A DNA stretch of 64,000 nt from JACKHO01 sp041398745 (GTDB lineage: Bacteria; Planctomycetota; Planctomycetia; Planctomycetales; Planctomycetaceae), in NCBI GenBank assembly GCA_041398745.1, contig JAWKUB010000004.1, positions 186,001 to 250,000 on the forward strand, read 5' to 3'. Made by a program: the position numbers and the translations under genes. Positions within the stretch are counted from its first letter, which is position 1; each line of letters begins with the position of its first letter. The notes under the pieces are model-generated. The model saw only the letters and a list, made by a program, of their open reading frames with translations. It was not told the origin of the DNA and did not search any database. Below, piece after piece: positions 18,301 through 26,645 of this stretch.

Positions 18301-18698
18301 GATTCGTAGTTGCCAACCGCAAACAGCTGTGAGAACGAATCGATGTCCACTCGCTGGAACTCGCTTCGCAGGCCGGGGACGTCACTCGTTTTGCCGTGAG
18401 TATGATTAATCGCCAGAGCGTCCATTTCATCTGGACGTACGTGGCGAATGGCGCTGTAGTGAGCGTCGCGATACCTCACTCCCAGACTTCCGCCGGGAGT
18501 TCCACCTTTGACGGGTGGCAGCAATTTGAGCCGACGGGCATCGGCAAAACCGCAAAACACGCCTCGGATGAAATGCAAAATGGTCGTCTTACCGGAGCCG
18601 TTCGCACCATGAATGACCTGCAGTCCTGGAGCAATGTCGGCCAGAGTCAAATCTTTCAGCACGCCGAAGCCGTTGATTTGAATGTCAGTCAGTCGCAT
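15303..18698 (-). CDS. Rad50/YhaN-like AAA ATPase with two C-terminal DUF4332-like domains
   Basis: The product has 1131 residues. It opens MRLTDIQINGFGVLKDLTLA with Walker A GANGSGKT (31-38). A long coiled-coil-rich middle (about 170-590) follows. The C-terminal ATPase half has LHILSRGTLDQAAFAFRLAL (signature) and LPLLLDDVLNDSDEDR (Walker B). After about residue 740 come two helix-hairpin-helix-type modules resembling DUF4332 (NVPSLSVQMARRLNTLGVRD and APSIGPKMAGRLEKIGVRWV), separated by an Arg/Ser-rich linker. SbcC/YhaN relatives act in DNA end processing. It lies 52 bp after a degenerate phosphoesterase gene, the SbcD/YhaO position, so the two probably form a complex. Confidence 0.88.
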   Translation of the reverse strand: MRLTDIQINGFGVLKDLTLADIAPGLQVIHGANGSGKTTILHFIRGVFCGFADARRLKLLPPVKGGTPGGSLGVRYRDAHYSAIRHVRPDEMDALAINHTHGKTSDVPGLRSEFQRVDIDSFSQLFAVGNYESHALEPLVRLALRDNIPLRGKTESAHWLVQRLESVRKEREDLFTGTPSKGKIEELQARKAELTRELGRLSAERESQHDSWAGKVRQLENTLKVLQHRINWLHGELQQVQSDLNETHDRLWSRRVEVVREEQIVERPGASTTPDWIVSIREIDEQIRHSQQVLKDLAASRMQVSVKTAGLAGVEIPEVETYFQRHREAIRQLERQTERFALIEQTLDSARSVKQCVCDQLTTDISSTLQSIRQQIYLICQELSRQQSVHHQVLLQSQRESIDACELEVTRQIQRLRLRRDQLLHEAGRTSDELLQHRTLHDAEHCRCDNHTTYVNGLPASVVAGTPIKEVIVNQRTREVSNARPGDADLAARLNHRKRQLQRDWWATQSEWCRIQGDLRELLKQPHQFAADSSLDALRYELSVVSQRLADAREQWQSLAMLQQVLQSTEQKLKVETESPVIKESSRLLNRLTSGRYPRFLFETEGSQLLVQNDSGEKLPLHILSRGTLDQAAFAFRLALWKEYVGRGVKLPLLLDDVLNDSDEDRLKIAVDVLIEYSQVQQIVFFTCQEHLANLFDEAGAAVRDLPGSSRGRVMKNKTRPLPSVAVAVAQTETVETVVQPSEREVILARTQPDQPYWLQADSSILNVPSLSVQMARRLNTLGVRDVADLLDLDASTIETPLENLQISVATLRLWQAECRLLVCVAGLSGRDAQVLAATGITNASELAEVDAEELSRRIEQLRYRSGEHMALTWIPQARTWPSHNQVGNWRHSAQRARSYRAARESVANRRAGRRSGRRSAERSQRGYAFESRGRRVSERSQSNGRPSVRMQSLAQFHQQSHERTPANAGFSVVSAASSESSEAKELRFFLNLDSPVVDAPSIGPKMAGRLEKIGVRWVSDLLNRDAGVIAEKLDLKRVKEADVVAWQRQASLMTAVPEMRGHDVQVLVALDIHSPSQLASYSPESLFAIVGPFVETNEGQRLLRSSKVPDLEEVTDWIRYAHQSRSLKAA

Positions 18699-18750
18699 GA
18701 GAACCCATCCTTGGGGAAAATTTCAGTGAGAAGAATGAAGGGAGAATAAA

Positions 18751-19911
18751 TCAGGCCGTTCGCCTGACGGTCAATTCCTCGACGAGGCGCGCATCAAGAG
18801 GGATTTGAATTCGATTGACAAAATCATGCTTTGCCAGTGTTTGAAGTCCAACCGGGATGTCGCTGTGATGAAGAAAACCATCCTTGCCAAAATCGATGGT
18901 TGCCGGAGCCGCAATTTCTTTCACGGCATGGCGTGCCGCCGCAATCGATTTCCCAGTGAATGTCTCCGCCGATACAGAGATGCCCCGGCAGTTTGTCTGG
19001 AGTGAGTCAACCCAGACGTTGTCCGGCGCCGCCTTGCGCAGTTCACGTAAGAATGCACCGTTGCCAGCCATGGACGCCACAGACAGTTGTTCAATGGACT
19101 TCACAGCCATTTCCCAGCGAATGACTTGGAGCCCGCTGGAACGCGCCAACTGGCTGTGTCGGGCTGTCATCGTCCGACGCAAGTGTTCGATGGTTGTTTC
19201 ATTTGCTAGCTCGCAACGTTCGCATTGCCAGGCGACGGAAGAGCAGGGGATGAGTCGTGAAGTTAACGCGCGACCATGCTTCAGCAGCACCAGCAGCGGT
19301 CCCTGCGATCCGGCATGAGAAAAGCTCTCGCTCTGAGGCACTCCGGCGGCGAGGAACTGTGAGTTTCCAGTGGCATTATCTGCAATTCGATTCGATCCAC
19401 CACAAGCCCAGTACGACTGGGAATGCTTTTCCAGCAGTCTGGTTACAGGGACTTGTTGAGATAGCACAATGTCATGCGCCGACGAGCCGAGAGAGTTGGT
19501 GACATCGAGATCGTCACTGACTCGCACTGTCTGTCCAGAGCGAACACGAATCGATGCGGGGAACCGTGGCGCTACCAAATGGACGTTGGCAGGCCAGGTC
19601 AGACCGGCAGGTGGGTGGGGCAAATCCTGCGAACGTACGGCGACATGAATACCATGTTCGTTCAGACGCTGGAATTGCTCCCACAGGAACCACGGTGCAC
19701 GGCTTCCTGGCAGAGAATTTCCAACGGTGCTGCCCACAAATGCCACCAGTTCCACGCGTTCACGAACGGCGGCATCGAATACGTGCGTGGCCGTCTGATA
19801 GCGGGCACTGGCAAGTTGCTGTTTCATTCCAGCCGGAACGTCGGCCAGCCCCGACAATGGTTCGTTCAGGTAGAGTGCCCCCACCTGTAGGAACTGCAGT
19901 TGCCCCCCCAT
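18751..19911 (-). CDS. Degenerate SbcD/YhaO-like metallophosphoesterase (probable pseudoenzyme)
   Basis: The start at 19911 has a perfect AAGGAGG seven bases upstream. The 386-residue product keeps the outline of an SbcD/YhaO phosphoesterase: a leading strand followed by LNEPLSGL, FDAAVRERVELVAFVGS, and FLWEQFQRLNEHGIHVAV. The metal ligands are gone: the usual D-x-H is A-L-Y (12-14), the GD motif is GST (60-62), and GNHD reads RSQD (93-96). No GHxH motif was found. The protein is therefore probably catalytically inactive and structural or regulatory. It is transcribed just ahead of the Rad50-like ATPase gene. The family assignment rests on layout and operon position. Confidence 0.7.
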   Translation of the reverse strand: MGGQLQFLQVGALYLNEPLSGLADVPAGMKQQLASARYQTATHVFDAAVRERVELVAFVGSTVGNSLPGSRAPWFLWEQFQRLNEHGIHVAVRSQDLPHPPAGLTWPANVHLVAPRFPASIRVRSGQTVRVSDDLDVTNSLGSSAHDIVLSQQVPVTRLLEKHSQSYWACGGSNRIADNATGNSQFLAAGVPQSESFSHAGSQGPLLVLLKHGRALTSRLIPCSSVAWQCERCELANETTIEHLRRTMTARHSQLARSSGLQVIRWEMAVKSIEQLSVASMAGNGAFLRELRKAAPDNVWVDSLQTNCRGISVSAETFTGKSIAAARHAVKEIAAPATIDFGKDGFLHHSDIPVGLQTLAKHDFVNRIQIPLDARLVEELTVRRTA

Positions 19912-20155
19912 TGACGTGCCTCCTTGCATTCAGTGGTTTCAATAGCTCTGTCGCGATGGCTCAAGCCAAACGCAATTCGTTGATCCTTCAACTCCGTGTG
20001 TTCACCAAACCGTACCGGAATAGAAAAATGACCGCAATGTCGATTTTGCAATTCTGCCAGCAGTGAGGCTCAGTTGCCAACTATGGGCATTGACACGCTG
20101 CATTTCGCTGCATCACTCGCTTGCAAATGCCACACAATTCCACCAGATTTCGTTT

Positions 20156-21445
20156 ATGAATACCTCACGCATTTTCGCCATCGCGCTGACAACTCTTCTG
20201 GCCTTCTCCTTTGTGGGTGCAGCCCCCGCTCAGGAGGCCAAGCCTTCCTTCGAAATTCCGGAAACGGACGACGGACTTCCCGGCGATGGGCCCATTCGTC
20301 GGTACGACTGGTTCCGTAACCTCTGGAAGAACAAGCGGAGCCAATGGGCCACGCGTGTCGAGCAGGACCAGAAGGCCCTCGTCTTCCTGGGCGATTCCAT
20401 TACCCAGGGCTGGGGCGATGACTTCAAAGGTCACTTCGCCGATGTCAAAAAGGCGAACCGGGGCATTAGTGGCGACACGACCCGCGGGATGCTCATCCGA
20501 CTGCAGGAAGATGTGCTGTCGCTGAACCCCAGCGGCATTGTCATGCTCATGGGCACCAACGACCTCGAAGAAGGGGCGACTCCCGAACAAATCGCAGGAA
20601 ACTTCAAACTCATTCTGGCAGCCGTTCGCCAGCACAAAGCGGACCTGCCCGTGGTGCTATGCCAGGTCTTTCCGAGTTCAGCCTCGAAGAAACGTCCGGC
20701 CGACGCCATTAAGCAAATCAACAAGCTGTATGCCGAAGCCGTCCGCGAAGACAAGTTCGTCACACTCATCGAAACCTGGACGCTCTTCGCCAACGCCGAA
20801 GGAGATGCCAAGGCCGAAGAGTTCCCGGACCTGCTGCATCCTAACAAGGCGGGATACGACAAGTGGGCCGCCGCCCTCTGGCCAATTCTCGCCACACTCG
20901 ATTTTGTCGAAACCCAGCCCGATGACTTCCAGCCAGAAGCAGGCTTCAAGAGCCTGTTCAATGGCGACCTCACCGGCTGGTGCTTCCGGAATCAGAAATC
21001 GCAAGAAGTCCTGGAAACGTTCCCCGGCAAACCAACCAGCAGCGATGGTCGCTACGTCGCCAAGAACGGCCGGATTATCGTAACCACACCACCCGAAGGC
21101 CGCCGCGTGCAGCAAATGTGGACCGAAGAATCATTCTCCGGCGACTTCATCCTCAAACTCGACTTCCGTGCCACCCCGAACGCCGACAGCGGAGTGTTCA
21201 TCAGGCGCCCCCAACTCCAATGCCGCGACTACCCCCTCGCTGGCCCGTACAAGGAGCTGAAAAACTACAAACCCCAGGACTGGAACGAACTGGTCATTAC
21301 CGTCAAAGACGACGTCGCCCACTGCACCTGCAACGGCGAAGTCCTCGAAGCCGAATTCAAACTACCAGAGTCAGGTCCTATTGGCCTGGAAGGAGATCGG
21401 GGGCAAATGGAGTATCGCCGAATTCGGTTGAAGCAGTTGCCTTAG
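20156..21445 (+). CDS. Exported SGNH hydrolase fused to a DUF1080 domain
   Basis: From ATG 20156 the product has 429 residues with a signal peptide (ALTTLLAFSFVGAAPAQE). The first domain is an SGNH/GDSL hydrolase: FLGDSITQGW with Ser81, NRGISGDTTRG, GTNDLEEG, and DLLHPNKAGYDKW supplying Asp225/His228. The second domain (about 255-429) begins FKSLFNGDLTGW and contains DFRATPNADSGVFIR, as in DUF1080 proteins, now linked to 3-keto-glycoside hydrolysis. It probably deacylates or cleaves carbohydrate in the periplasm. The order of domains suggests action on one acylated glycan, which is inference. Confidence 0.9.
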   Translation: MNTSRIFAIALTTLLAFSFVGAAPAQEAKPSFEIPETDDGLPGDGPIRRYDWFRNLWKNKRSQWATRVEQDQKALVFLGDSITQGWGDDFKGHFADVKKANRGISGDTTRGMLIRLQEDVLSLNPSGIVMLMGTNDLEEGATPEQIAGNFKLILAAVRQHKADLPVVLCQVFPSSASKKRPADAIKQINKLYAEAVREDKFVTLIETWTLFANAEGDAKAEEFPDLLHPNKAGYDKWAAALWPILATLDFVETQPDDFQPEAGFKSLFNGDLTGWCFRNQKSQEVLETFPGKPTSSDGRYVAKNGRIIVTTPPEGRRVQQMWTEESFSGDFILKLDFRATPNADSGVFIRRPQLQCRDYPLAGPYKELKNYKPQDWNELVITVKDDVAHCTCNGEVLEAEFKLPESGPIGLEGDRGQMEYRRIRLKQLP

Positions 21446-21519
21446 TGGTGGCCTCGGTGTGGCAATTGGGCCGGCGCAGTGACGTCGGTTACCCCAGCAC
21501 ACGTTGCCGCCAACTCGCT

Positions 21520-23469
21520 TCAATATTGCTGAACATTGAAACTAGCCTCATTTTGGATTCTTGTCCGAATGTCGTCTGGAATCTCCAACTCACGATCCAC
21601 GACCACATACTGAAGCGTGCTGACTTGGAGCAAGTCAAGCAATCCTGCTGATGTTACCTTCGTGCCCCTGAGTTCCAAACTCTCAAGAACCGCCTGCTTG
21701 GCTGAGCTGGCCAATCGTTTGAGCGCGCTGTCATCAACAGGCGTCTCATCGAGGATTAGATGCCTCAGGGATTGTGACGCTCCGAGTCGCTCGCAGACGT
21801 TGCCAGCAACCTGAGTATGAGACAAGTCAAGCGAACTTAAAGCCTGCATGTCGGCAATTGGCAGCTGGAATTCGTCATCGATCCTGGTACCGCTGAGAGA
21901 AATCGACTCCACGTGCGGCAAGTCTCGCATGCAAAGCCCAATTTTGTTCGAGACAGAAGTCTCATCCAGATAAATCTCCTTGATGTTTCCCAAGCTTGTA
22001 AAGCAATCGCCAAATTTGTCGGTAATGCTTGTAGTCGTCAGGTTGAGATAGAGAAGCTGGTCCATACCCTTCAGCCCAACAGAGATTTCGTCTGTAATGT
22101 TCGGACCAATGCAGACGAGTGTCCAAAGCTTCTCCGGATGAACAAGCTGGTTCAGGCCACTCCCATGAAAGCTGCAATCGTTCAATTCCAGGCCCCGAAG
22201 ATGCGGTAGCTGCTGCAAGAACATTAGATCTTCATCCGCGAGGTCGAATCCAACCAGGGTAACATCTCGCAGTTCACGCAAATTCGCCAAGTGCGAACAG
22301 GCCTCTGAGCAAGTCCCATCAAAGAGGACTCCACCCTCGTCTCCTGCAATTGAAAGCACACGCAGTTGAGGGGCCCTCTCAAATGCAGCCAAGGATTTTG
22401 AATCTAAAAGCGTCGGGCTATGGATGGTCAATTCGCAAATTCCCGGAACTGACAAAAGCGATGCAAGCCCATCTGATTCGAGTAGTTCCGCATGGATTTC
22501 CAATTGTTCGCAGTATTTTACCTTCGCAAGGTCGACTGCAGCTTGGTTTGTAATCGGCGTGATGACGCCCAAATTCAAGTACTCGATAACCGGGACTGCA
22601 TTGATTGCAGTCAATGCTGCCTTGGGGAAGTGACCATCGTCATCGACGAGCAATCCCGAGATCTCGATTCCCACTCGAAGGTCGCTCTCGTCAAAGTCAA
22701 AGTAGTCAACATTGGCATCTTCGAGTGCCTGATGAACAGCACGCAGCTTTTCACCGTTTTCACCATAGGCTGCGATTTCAGTTTCCGAGATGACATGAGC
22801 GTCGGGGCCTACCGCAGGAATCGCTTCGACGAGCCTGCAATTCCCTATCGAGTAGTCCTGCAGCCCCAACTCAAGCGGCGAACGTATCAGGTCGCCGGTA
22901 ACCACCACTTCCTGGCCGATCACCAGGGAATTGGCGTCACTCAGCTTACGGAAATCACAAGGGAGCAGGAATTCCTCGTATCCTGAGCCAAAGTCCTCTG
23001 TAATTGGCAGTCCAGATTCGAGCCCAATTCGCACATTGTAGTCAGCATCCGAAGAGTTGTAATAATACCGATCAATCCTACCAATTCTTCCGGAAACGGT
23101 GACAACCTTCTCTTCCACTTCTGTGGCGGAACCTGATGGACCAAGTCTGCTATTCTGCTCATCCCGCAAGACTTCATAGATTGTGCGGACACCATTCTCT
23201 CTTACCGTTGGTACACCTGACGACAAATCCTCATTTGACGCGGAGCCAGCGCCCGACGATGCCGTATTTGGCGGACCTGCTTCCGACTCAATGAGTGTCG
23301 CGCCAGTGCCGCTTTCCGTTCTAGCCTCCTTGTCGTTCGCTATCGGTTCACGTTCGGACGAATCCTGCGAACAACCCTGCAATGCCAACACGATGGTCAG
23401 GCACAGCAAGTGCACCGCTCCTGAACTGGAGCACGCTGCGTTGATGATCGCTCGTGTATTTCGATTCAT
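21520..23469 (-). CDS. Lipoprotein with OB-like and leucine-rich-repeat regions
   Basis: ATG 23469 gives 649 residues; a TTG six bases upstream is the alternative. The N-terminus ends in a lipobox (VLALQGC), so the protein is lipid-anchored. Residues of about 90-200 (VVTVSGRIGRIDRYYYNSSD and VIGQEVVVTGDL) look like an OB-fold tRNA_anti-like domain. The C-terminal two thirds is an irregular LRR solenoid with units such as LRELRDVTLVGFDLADEDLM, LRGLELNDCSFHG and LSSLDLSHTQV. LRR solenoids usually bind proteins. The ligand and role are unknown. It converges with the SGNH-DUF1080 gene. Confidence 0.8.
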   Translation of the reverse strand: MNRNTRAIINAACSSSGAVHLLCLTIVLALQGCSQDSSEREPIANDKEARTESGTGATLIESEAGPPNTASSGAGSASNEDLSSGVPTVRENGVRTIYEVLRDEQNSRLGPSGSATEVEEKVVTVSGRIGRIDRYYYNSSDADYNVRIGLESGLPITEDFGSGYEEFLLPCDFRKLSDANSLVIGQEVVVTGDLIRSPLELGLQDYSIGNCRLVEAIPAVGPDAHVISETEIAAYGENGEKLRAVHQALEDANVDYFDFDESDLRVGIEISGLLVDDDGHFPKAALTAINAVPVIEYLNLGVITPITNQAAVDLAKVKYCEQLEIHAELLESDGLASLLSVPGICELTIHSPTLLDSKSLAAFERAPQLRVLSIAGDEGGVLFDGTCSEACSHLANLRELRDVTLVGFDLADEDLMFLQQLPHLRGLELNDCSFHGSGLNQLVHPEKLWTLVCIGPNITDEISVGLKGMDQLLYLNLTTTSITDKFGDCFTSLGNIKEIYLDETSVSNKIGLCMRDLPHVESISLSGTRIDDEFQLPIADMQALSSLDLSHTQVAGNVCERLGASQSLRHLILDETPVDDSALKRLASSAKQAVLESLELRGTKVTSAGLLDLLQVSTLQYVVVDRELEIPDDIRTRIQNEASFNVQQY

Positions 23470-23722
23470 GTCCAACTACTTCTCTCAAATAAGGCTTGTC
23501 AGGCCGAGTTCGATTGGCCTAAGCCAGTGTGAATCGACTTTCCACTAAGATTAACTGCTCTGGGAACACGAATGAAGCCGCAACTTGAGCTTTCCTGGTT
23601 GCTATGCTCCCATCGCCTGGCAGCAGTAGCATGAATCGGGGCGATGGGTTTGCATTGCGCCTGCCGAAACTGCTCTGATGTGGGCTTCGGGCATTGCATA
23701 CTGCAAACAGGATCAATTCAAC

Positions 23723-24700
23723 ATGAATGCTACGCGTCTCTGGATGTCCTCGTCCCTCATTTTGCTCTGCACTTTGGCTGCGCATGCGCAGGTGCCTCGG
23801 CCTGCGGCTGTGGAGGTGGTGACGCGAACGGATGGGCTGGTTGCGTTCTGGACTTTCGGTGAAGAGGCGGGGCATGTGCGAGAATCGGTGGGGACAGATG
23901 GTGCCTATCCGCTTCAGGAAGTCGGTGGGGCCATTCCCCGGATTGCGGGCGGTCCGTTTTCGGGGTATGCGGCCGACCTCAACGGCAAGCAGTATTTCCG
24001 CATCCCGTATGCGGAAACGGGTGAGCTGAACATTTCCGGACCGGAGGCTCAGGTCACCATGTTTGCCGTCGTTCGCATTGTGAACCTGAAGCAAAGTCGC
24101 ACCATTGCGGGCATGTGGAGCGAAGGGAAGGGGAGAGACGACGACACCGGCACGCGGCAGTATTCCATGCTCATGAACATGCCCACTTATGGCGGCCCCA
24201 ACAAGCTGACGCCGCACATTTCCAGCGAAGGAGGCGTAACTCGGCGGGCTGATGGAACTCCCTTCCCCTGGTGCTGCGACTATGCCGCCACCGCCTCTGA
24301 GGTTCCCACCGAAGAGTGGTGTACGCTGGCCTTTACGTATGACTCCAAGTACATCAGGGCGTACATCAATGGGAAACTGGATGTGCTGGAACTCGATCCT
24401 GAAAAGCACAAACGGACGGACCGCTACTTTACTACCGAAGGTCCCGATGGAGGTGATCGAGGGATGAATCCTTACTATCACGGACGAGGGATTTTCGCTT
24501 ACGACCCGGTCAAACACTCCGAAATAAAAATTGGCGGTGCTGATTTCACCGTGGGAGCACGCTACGCGGTCGGCAGCTTTCTGGGCGAGGCCACCATTGG
24601 TCGCTTTGGCGGCCTGGCGGTATTTGATCGTGCCTTGAGCGACGAAGAAATTGCCAAACTGCACGAAGCTGCTGGCGTTGATTTGCTCAATGTGAAATAG
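23723..24700 (+). CDS. Exported LamG-like (concanavalin A-fold) protein
   Basis: From ATG 23723 the product has 325 residues with a signal peptide (SSSLILLCTLAAHAQ). The body begins DGLVAFWTFGEEAG, typical of LamG/laminin-G-like folds. Later segments ITV-like strands, EEWCTLAFTYDSKYIRAYIN and GRFGGLAVFDRALSDEEIAK complete the jelly roll. The family usually binds polysaccharide; no catalytic motif is visible. It is divergent from the LRR lipoprotein gene with 253 bp between them. Confidence 0.8.
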   Translation: MNATRLWMSSSLILLCTLAAHAQVPRPAAVEVVTRTDGLVAFWTFGEEAGHVRESVGTDGAYPLQEVGGAIPRIAGGPFSGYAADLNGKQYFRIPYAETGELNISGPEAQVTMFAVVRIVNLKQSRTIAGMWSEGKGRDDDTGTRQYSMLMNMPTYGGPNKLTPHISSEGGVTRRADGTPFPWCCDYAATASEVPTEEWCTLAFTYDSKYIRAYINGKLDVLELDPEKHKRTDRYFTTEGPDGGDRGMNPYYHGRGIFAYDPVKHSEIKIGGADFTVGARYAVGSFLGEATIGRFGGLAVFDRALSDEEIAKLHEAAGVDLLNVK

Positions 24701-24751
24701 CCGCCTAGCATGAGTCGTCATGCACTACGACTGCTGGTGATGACGGACATT

Positions 24752-24776
24752 CACAGACAGGAATGTCTGTGCCACC
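24752..24776 (-). repeat. Dispersed hairpin repeat, copy C
   Basis: CACAGACAGGAATGTCTGTG followed by CCACC is the exact reverse complement of copy B (2451-2475). It lies in the 116-bp gap between the convergent LamG and TolC-like genes, again a place where a terminator is expected. Confidence 0.75.
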
Positions 24777-24816
24777 GGACGTTTGGGGTCAGGGGCTGTC
24801 ACGCCCCCCCAGTGGA

Positions 24817-26433
24817 CTACTGATGGTCTTGTGCCAACGCGGCGCGGTAGTCGGCGCGGGCTTGATAGAACTGCAGCAGGGCATCCACCTCTTTCTCAGC
24901 AGACTCAATGGCGTACTGTTCTCGCAGTGCCACTTTGAGCATGTCGGAAAGTCCCAGTTCTTCGTTGCGTGCCTCGCGTGTCGCCAGGTCATTGGCGAGC
25001 TTGACGGCCTTGCCGGTCTCTTCGACGCGCTGCATCGCCATTTCCAACGCGATGTAGGCCTGCTGCACATCGATAGCGATTTTGTCAGCCGTCAGCCGAC
25101 GTTTGGCATTGAGCTGAGCCATTTTGCCTTCGATGGCCGTCAGTTTTCCCTGTGCTTTTCGGCGCTGGAGTGGAACGTCGGCAAAGAGGCCCACTTCGAG
25201 TTCAAAGGGTGACTTGTCACCCTTCTTGCTGGTGGGGAGTCCCATGTCCTGCGAGCCGACCACCATCGCGTCCAGATTGGGCAACAAATCGTTGTCGGCG
25301 GTTGCGTAGTCGACTTCGAGTTGTTCGCGTTTGAAATCCAGGAACGCCAGTTCTGGTCGGTTGGCCAGTGCAACCTGGATGTCGACATCGACTGAGCCCA
25401 GCGTTTGTTCCCCAGGCTGAGGGAATTCCGGCAGTTGGTCTTCTGTCGGCACAATGGGATTCCCCGAGGCGTCGCGATAGTACTGTGAGAGCTTAATCGC
25501 CTTCTGCCGAAACTTGCGTCGTGCATCTGCGAGTTTGGCGCGACGGTCGGCAACGAGTCGCAAATTGTCTGTTAGCTCTGGAGGATCGAGAAAGCCTTCT
25601 TCCACCTGACGGCGAATGCGTCCCGTTCGTTCTTCCGCGAGCACGAGAATGCGCCTTGCAATTTCGTACTTTCGTGCTTCGGCCACCCAATCCCAGTATG
25701 CGTAGGATGCTTCCTGGACGAATCCAATGAGCTGAGCCTGAATATCGGGTTCAGCCATTTGCACGCCCCACTGACTGCGGAAAATCTCGGAGCGGCGTTC
25801 ATCGATTGTCCGATTACGCAGCAGTGGCACGCTGGCTCCTGCTTTGAATTCGCCACCGTCGTTTGTTTGTCGTTCCTGATACCACGGCTGGAATGCACCA
25901 CGGCCAACTCGATAGCCACCGAACACTTCGCCGCCGTTCCAGGTCGGTTGAGAAAACCCGACGCTGTGTCGGTAAGTTTGATAGAAACCAACCGGGCCGT
26001 TCTGCGTTTCCGCTTTCAGTTTGAGGTCGAACTGCCCCTGAGCCGAAACGTTCTCTCCAATGGCGATGTTCCGGGAGAAAAGCGCCGACTGCAGCATGGG
26101 GTAATGCGTGTAGACCGATCCAATGACATCTTCGAGTGCCACGTTGCCGTTCGCTAGTGTATTACTCGCGACAGGCGATGGCACGTCGACCGGGATGGGA
26201 ATGTTCTCGGCGGCAGCGGGTTCGTCGACCGAAGCGAGCAGCACGTCTCTGGCAGGCTCTACGACCTGACGTTCCGTTTGCTGCACTGGGCTGTCAGCAA
26301 CTGACGCGGAAGCCGGGCCACTAAGGGCCAGATTCCGATTCTTCATGCCAGCCAGTTCACGCACCGTGGCACATCCTGCGGGATACAGCAGGAGCGCGGC
26401 AAGAGCCACAGCATAGAGCGGTTGTCGCAGCAT
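24817..26433 (-). CDS. TolC-like outer membrane efflux lipoprotein
   Basis: The product has 538 residues. The lipobox LLLYPAGC follows a hydrophobic signal. The body carries two similar long helical OEP-type repeats; examples are ARKYEIARRILVLAEERTGR and LTADKIAIDVQQAYIALEMA near each repeat's middle. Such proteins form trimeric outer-membrane channels. It lies 212 bp after a HlyD-like adaptor and an ABC protein on the same strand. The three together look like a type I secretion or tripartite efflux set. The substrate is unknown. Confidence 0.85.
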   Translation of the reverse strand: MLRQPLYAVALAALLLYPAGCATVRELAGMKNRNLALSGPASASVADSPVQQTERQVVEPARDVLLASVDEPAAAENIPIPVDVPSPVASNTLANGNVALEDVIGSVYTHYPMLQSALFSRNIAIGENVSAQGQFDLKLKAETQNGPVGFYQTYRHSVGFSQPTWNGGEVFGGYRVGRGAFQPWYQERQTNDGGEFKAGASVPLLRNRTIDERRSEIFRSQWGVQMAEPDIQAQLIGFVQEASYAYWDWVAEARKYEIARRILVLAEERTGRIRRQVEEGFLDPPELTDNLRLVADRRAKLADARRKFRQKAIKLSQYYRDASGNPIVPTEDQLPEFPQPGEQTLGSVDVDIQVALANRPELAFLDFKREQLEVDYATADNDLLPNLDAMVVGSQDMGLPTSKKGDKSPFELEVGLFADVPLQRRKAQGKLTAIEGKMAQLNAKRRLTADKIAIDVQQAYIALEMAMQRVEETGKAVKLANDLATREARNEELGLSDMLKVALREQYAIESAEKEVDALLQFYQARADYRAALAQDHQ

Positions 26434-26645
26434 GGGGATGAATCGAAGATCGGAAGCGGTAGGACGTGAATTGTCTTTCTCTTCGGAAACATCGTCACCA
26501 TCCTGCTACGAGGACAATTCCATCTCTCAGGGGGCTGCAGCATCTTGCAGGAATATGCGTGCTGACGCGCATTACCAAAAAACGTCGCAGTCTTTGCGAT
26601 GGCGGAAAACTCACCGCAGTTTGCCAAAGCGTCACCTTTACGCGC

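Noticed and set aside
23519..24721. 400-residue minus-strand ORF
   Set aside because: Antisense to the LamG-like gene, no recognisable domain, and no ribosome site.
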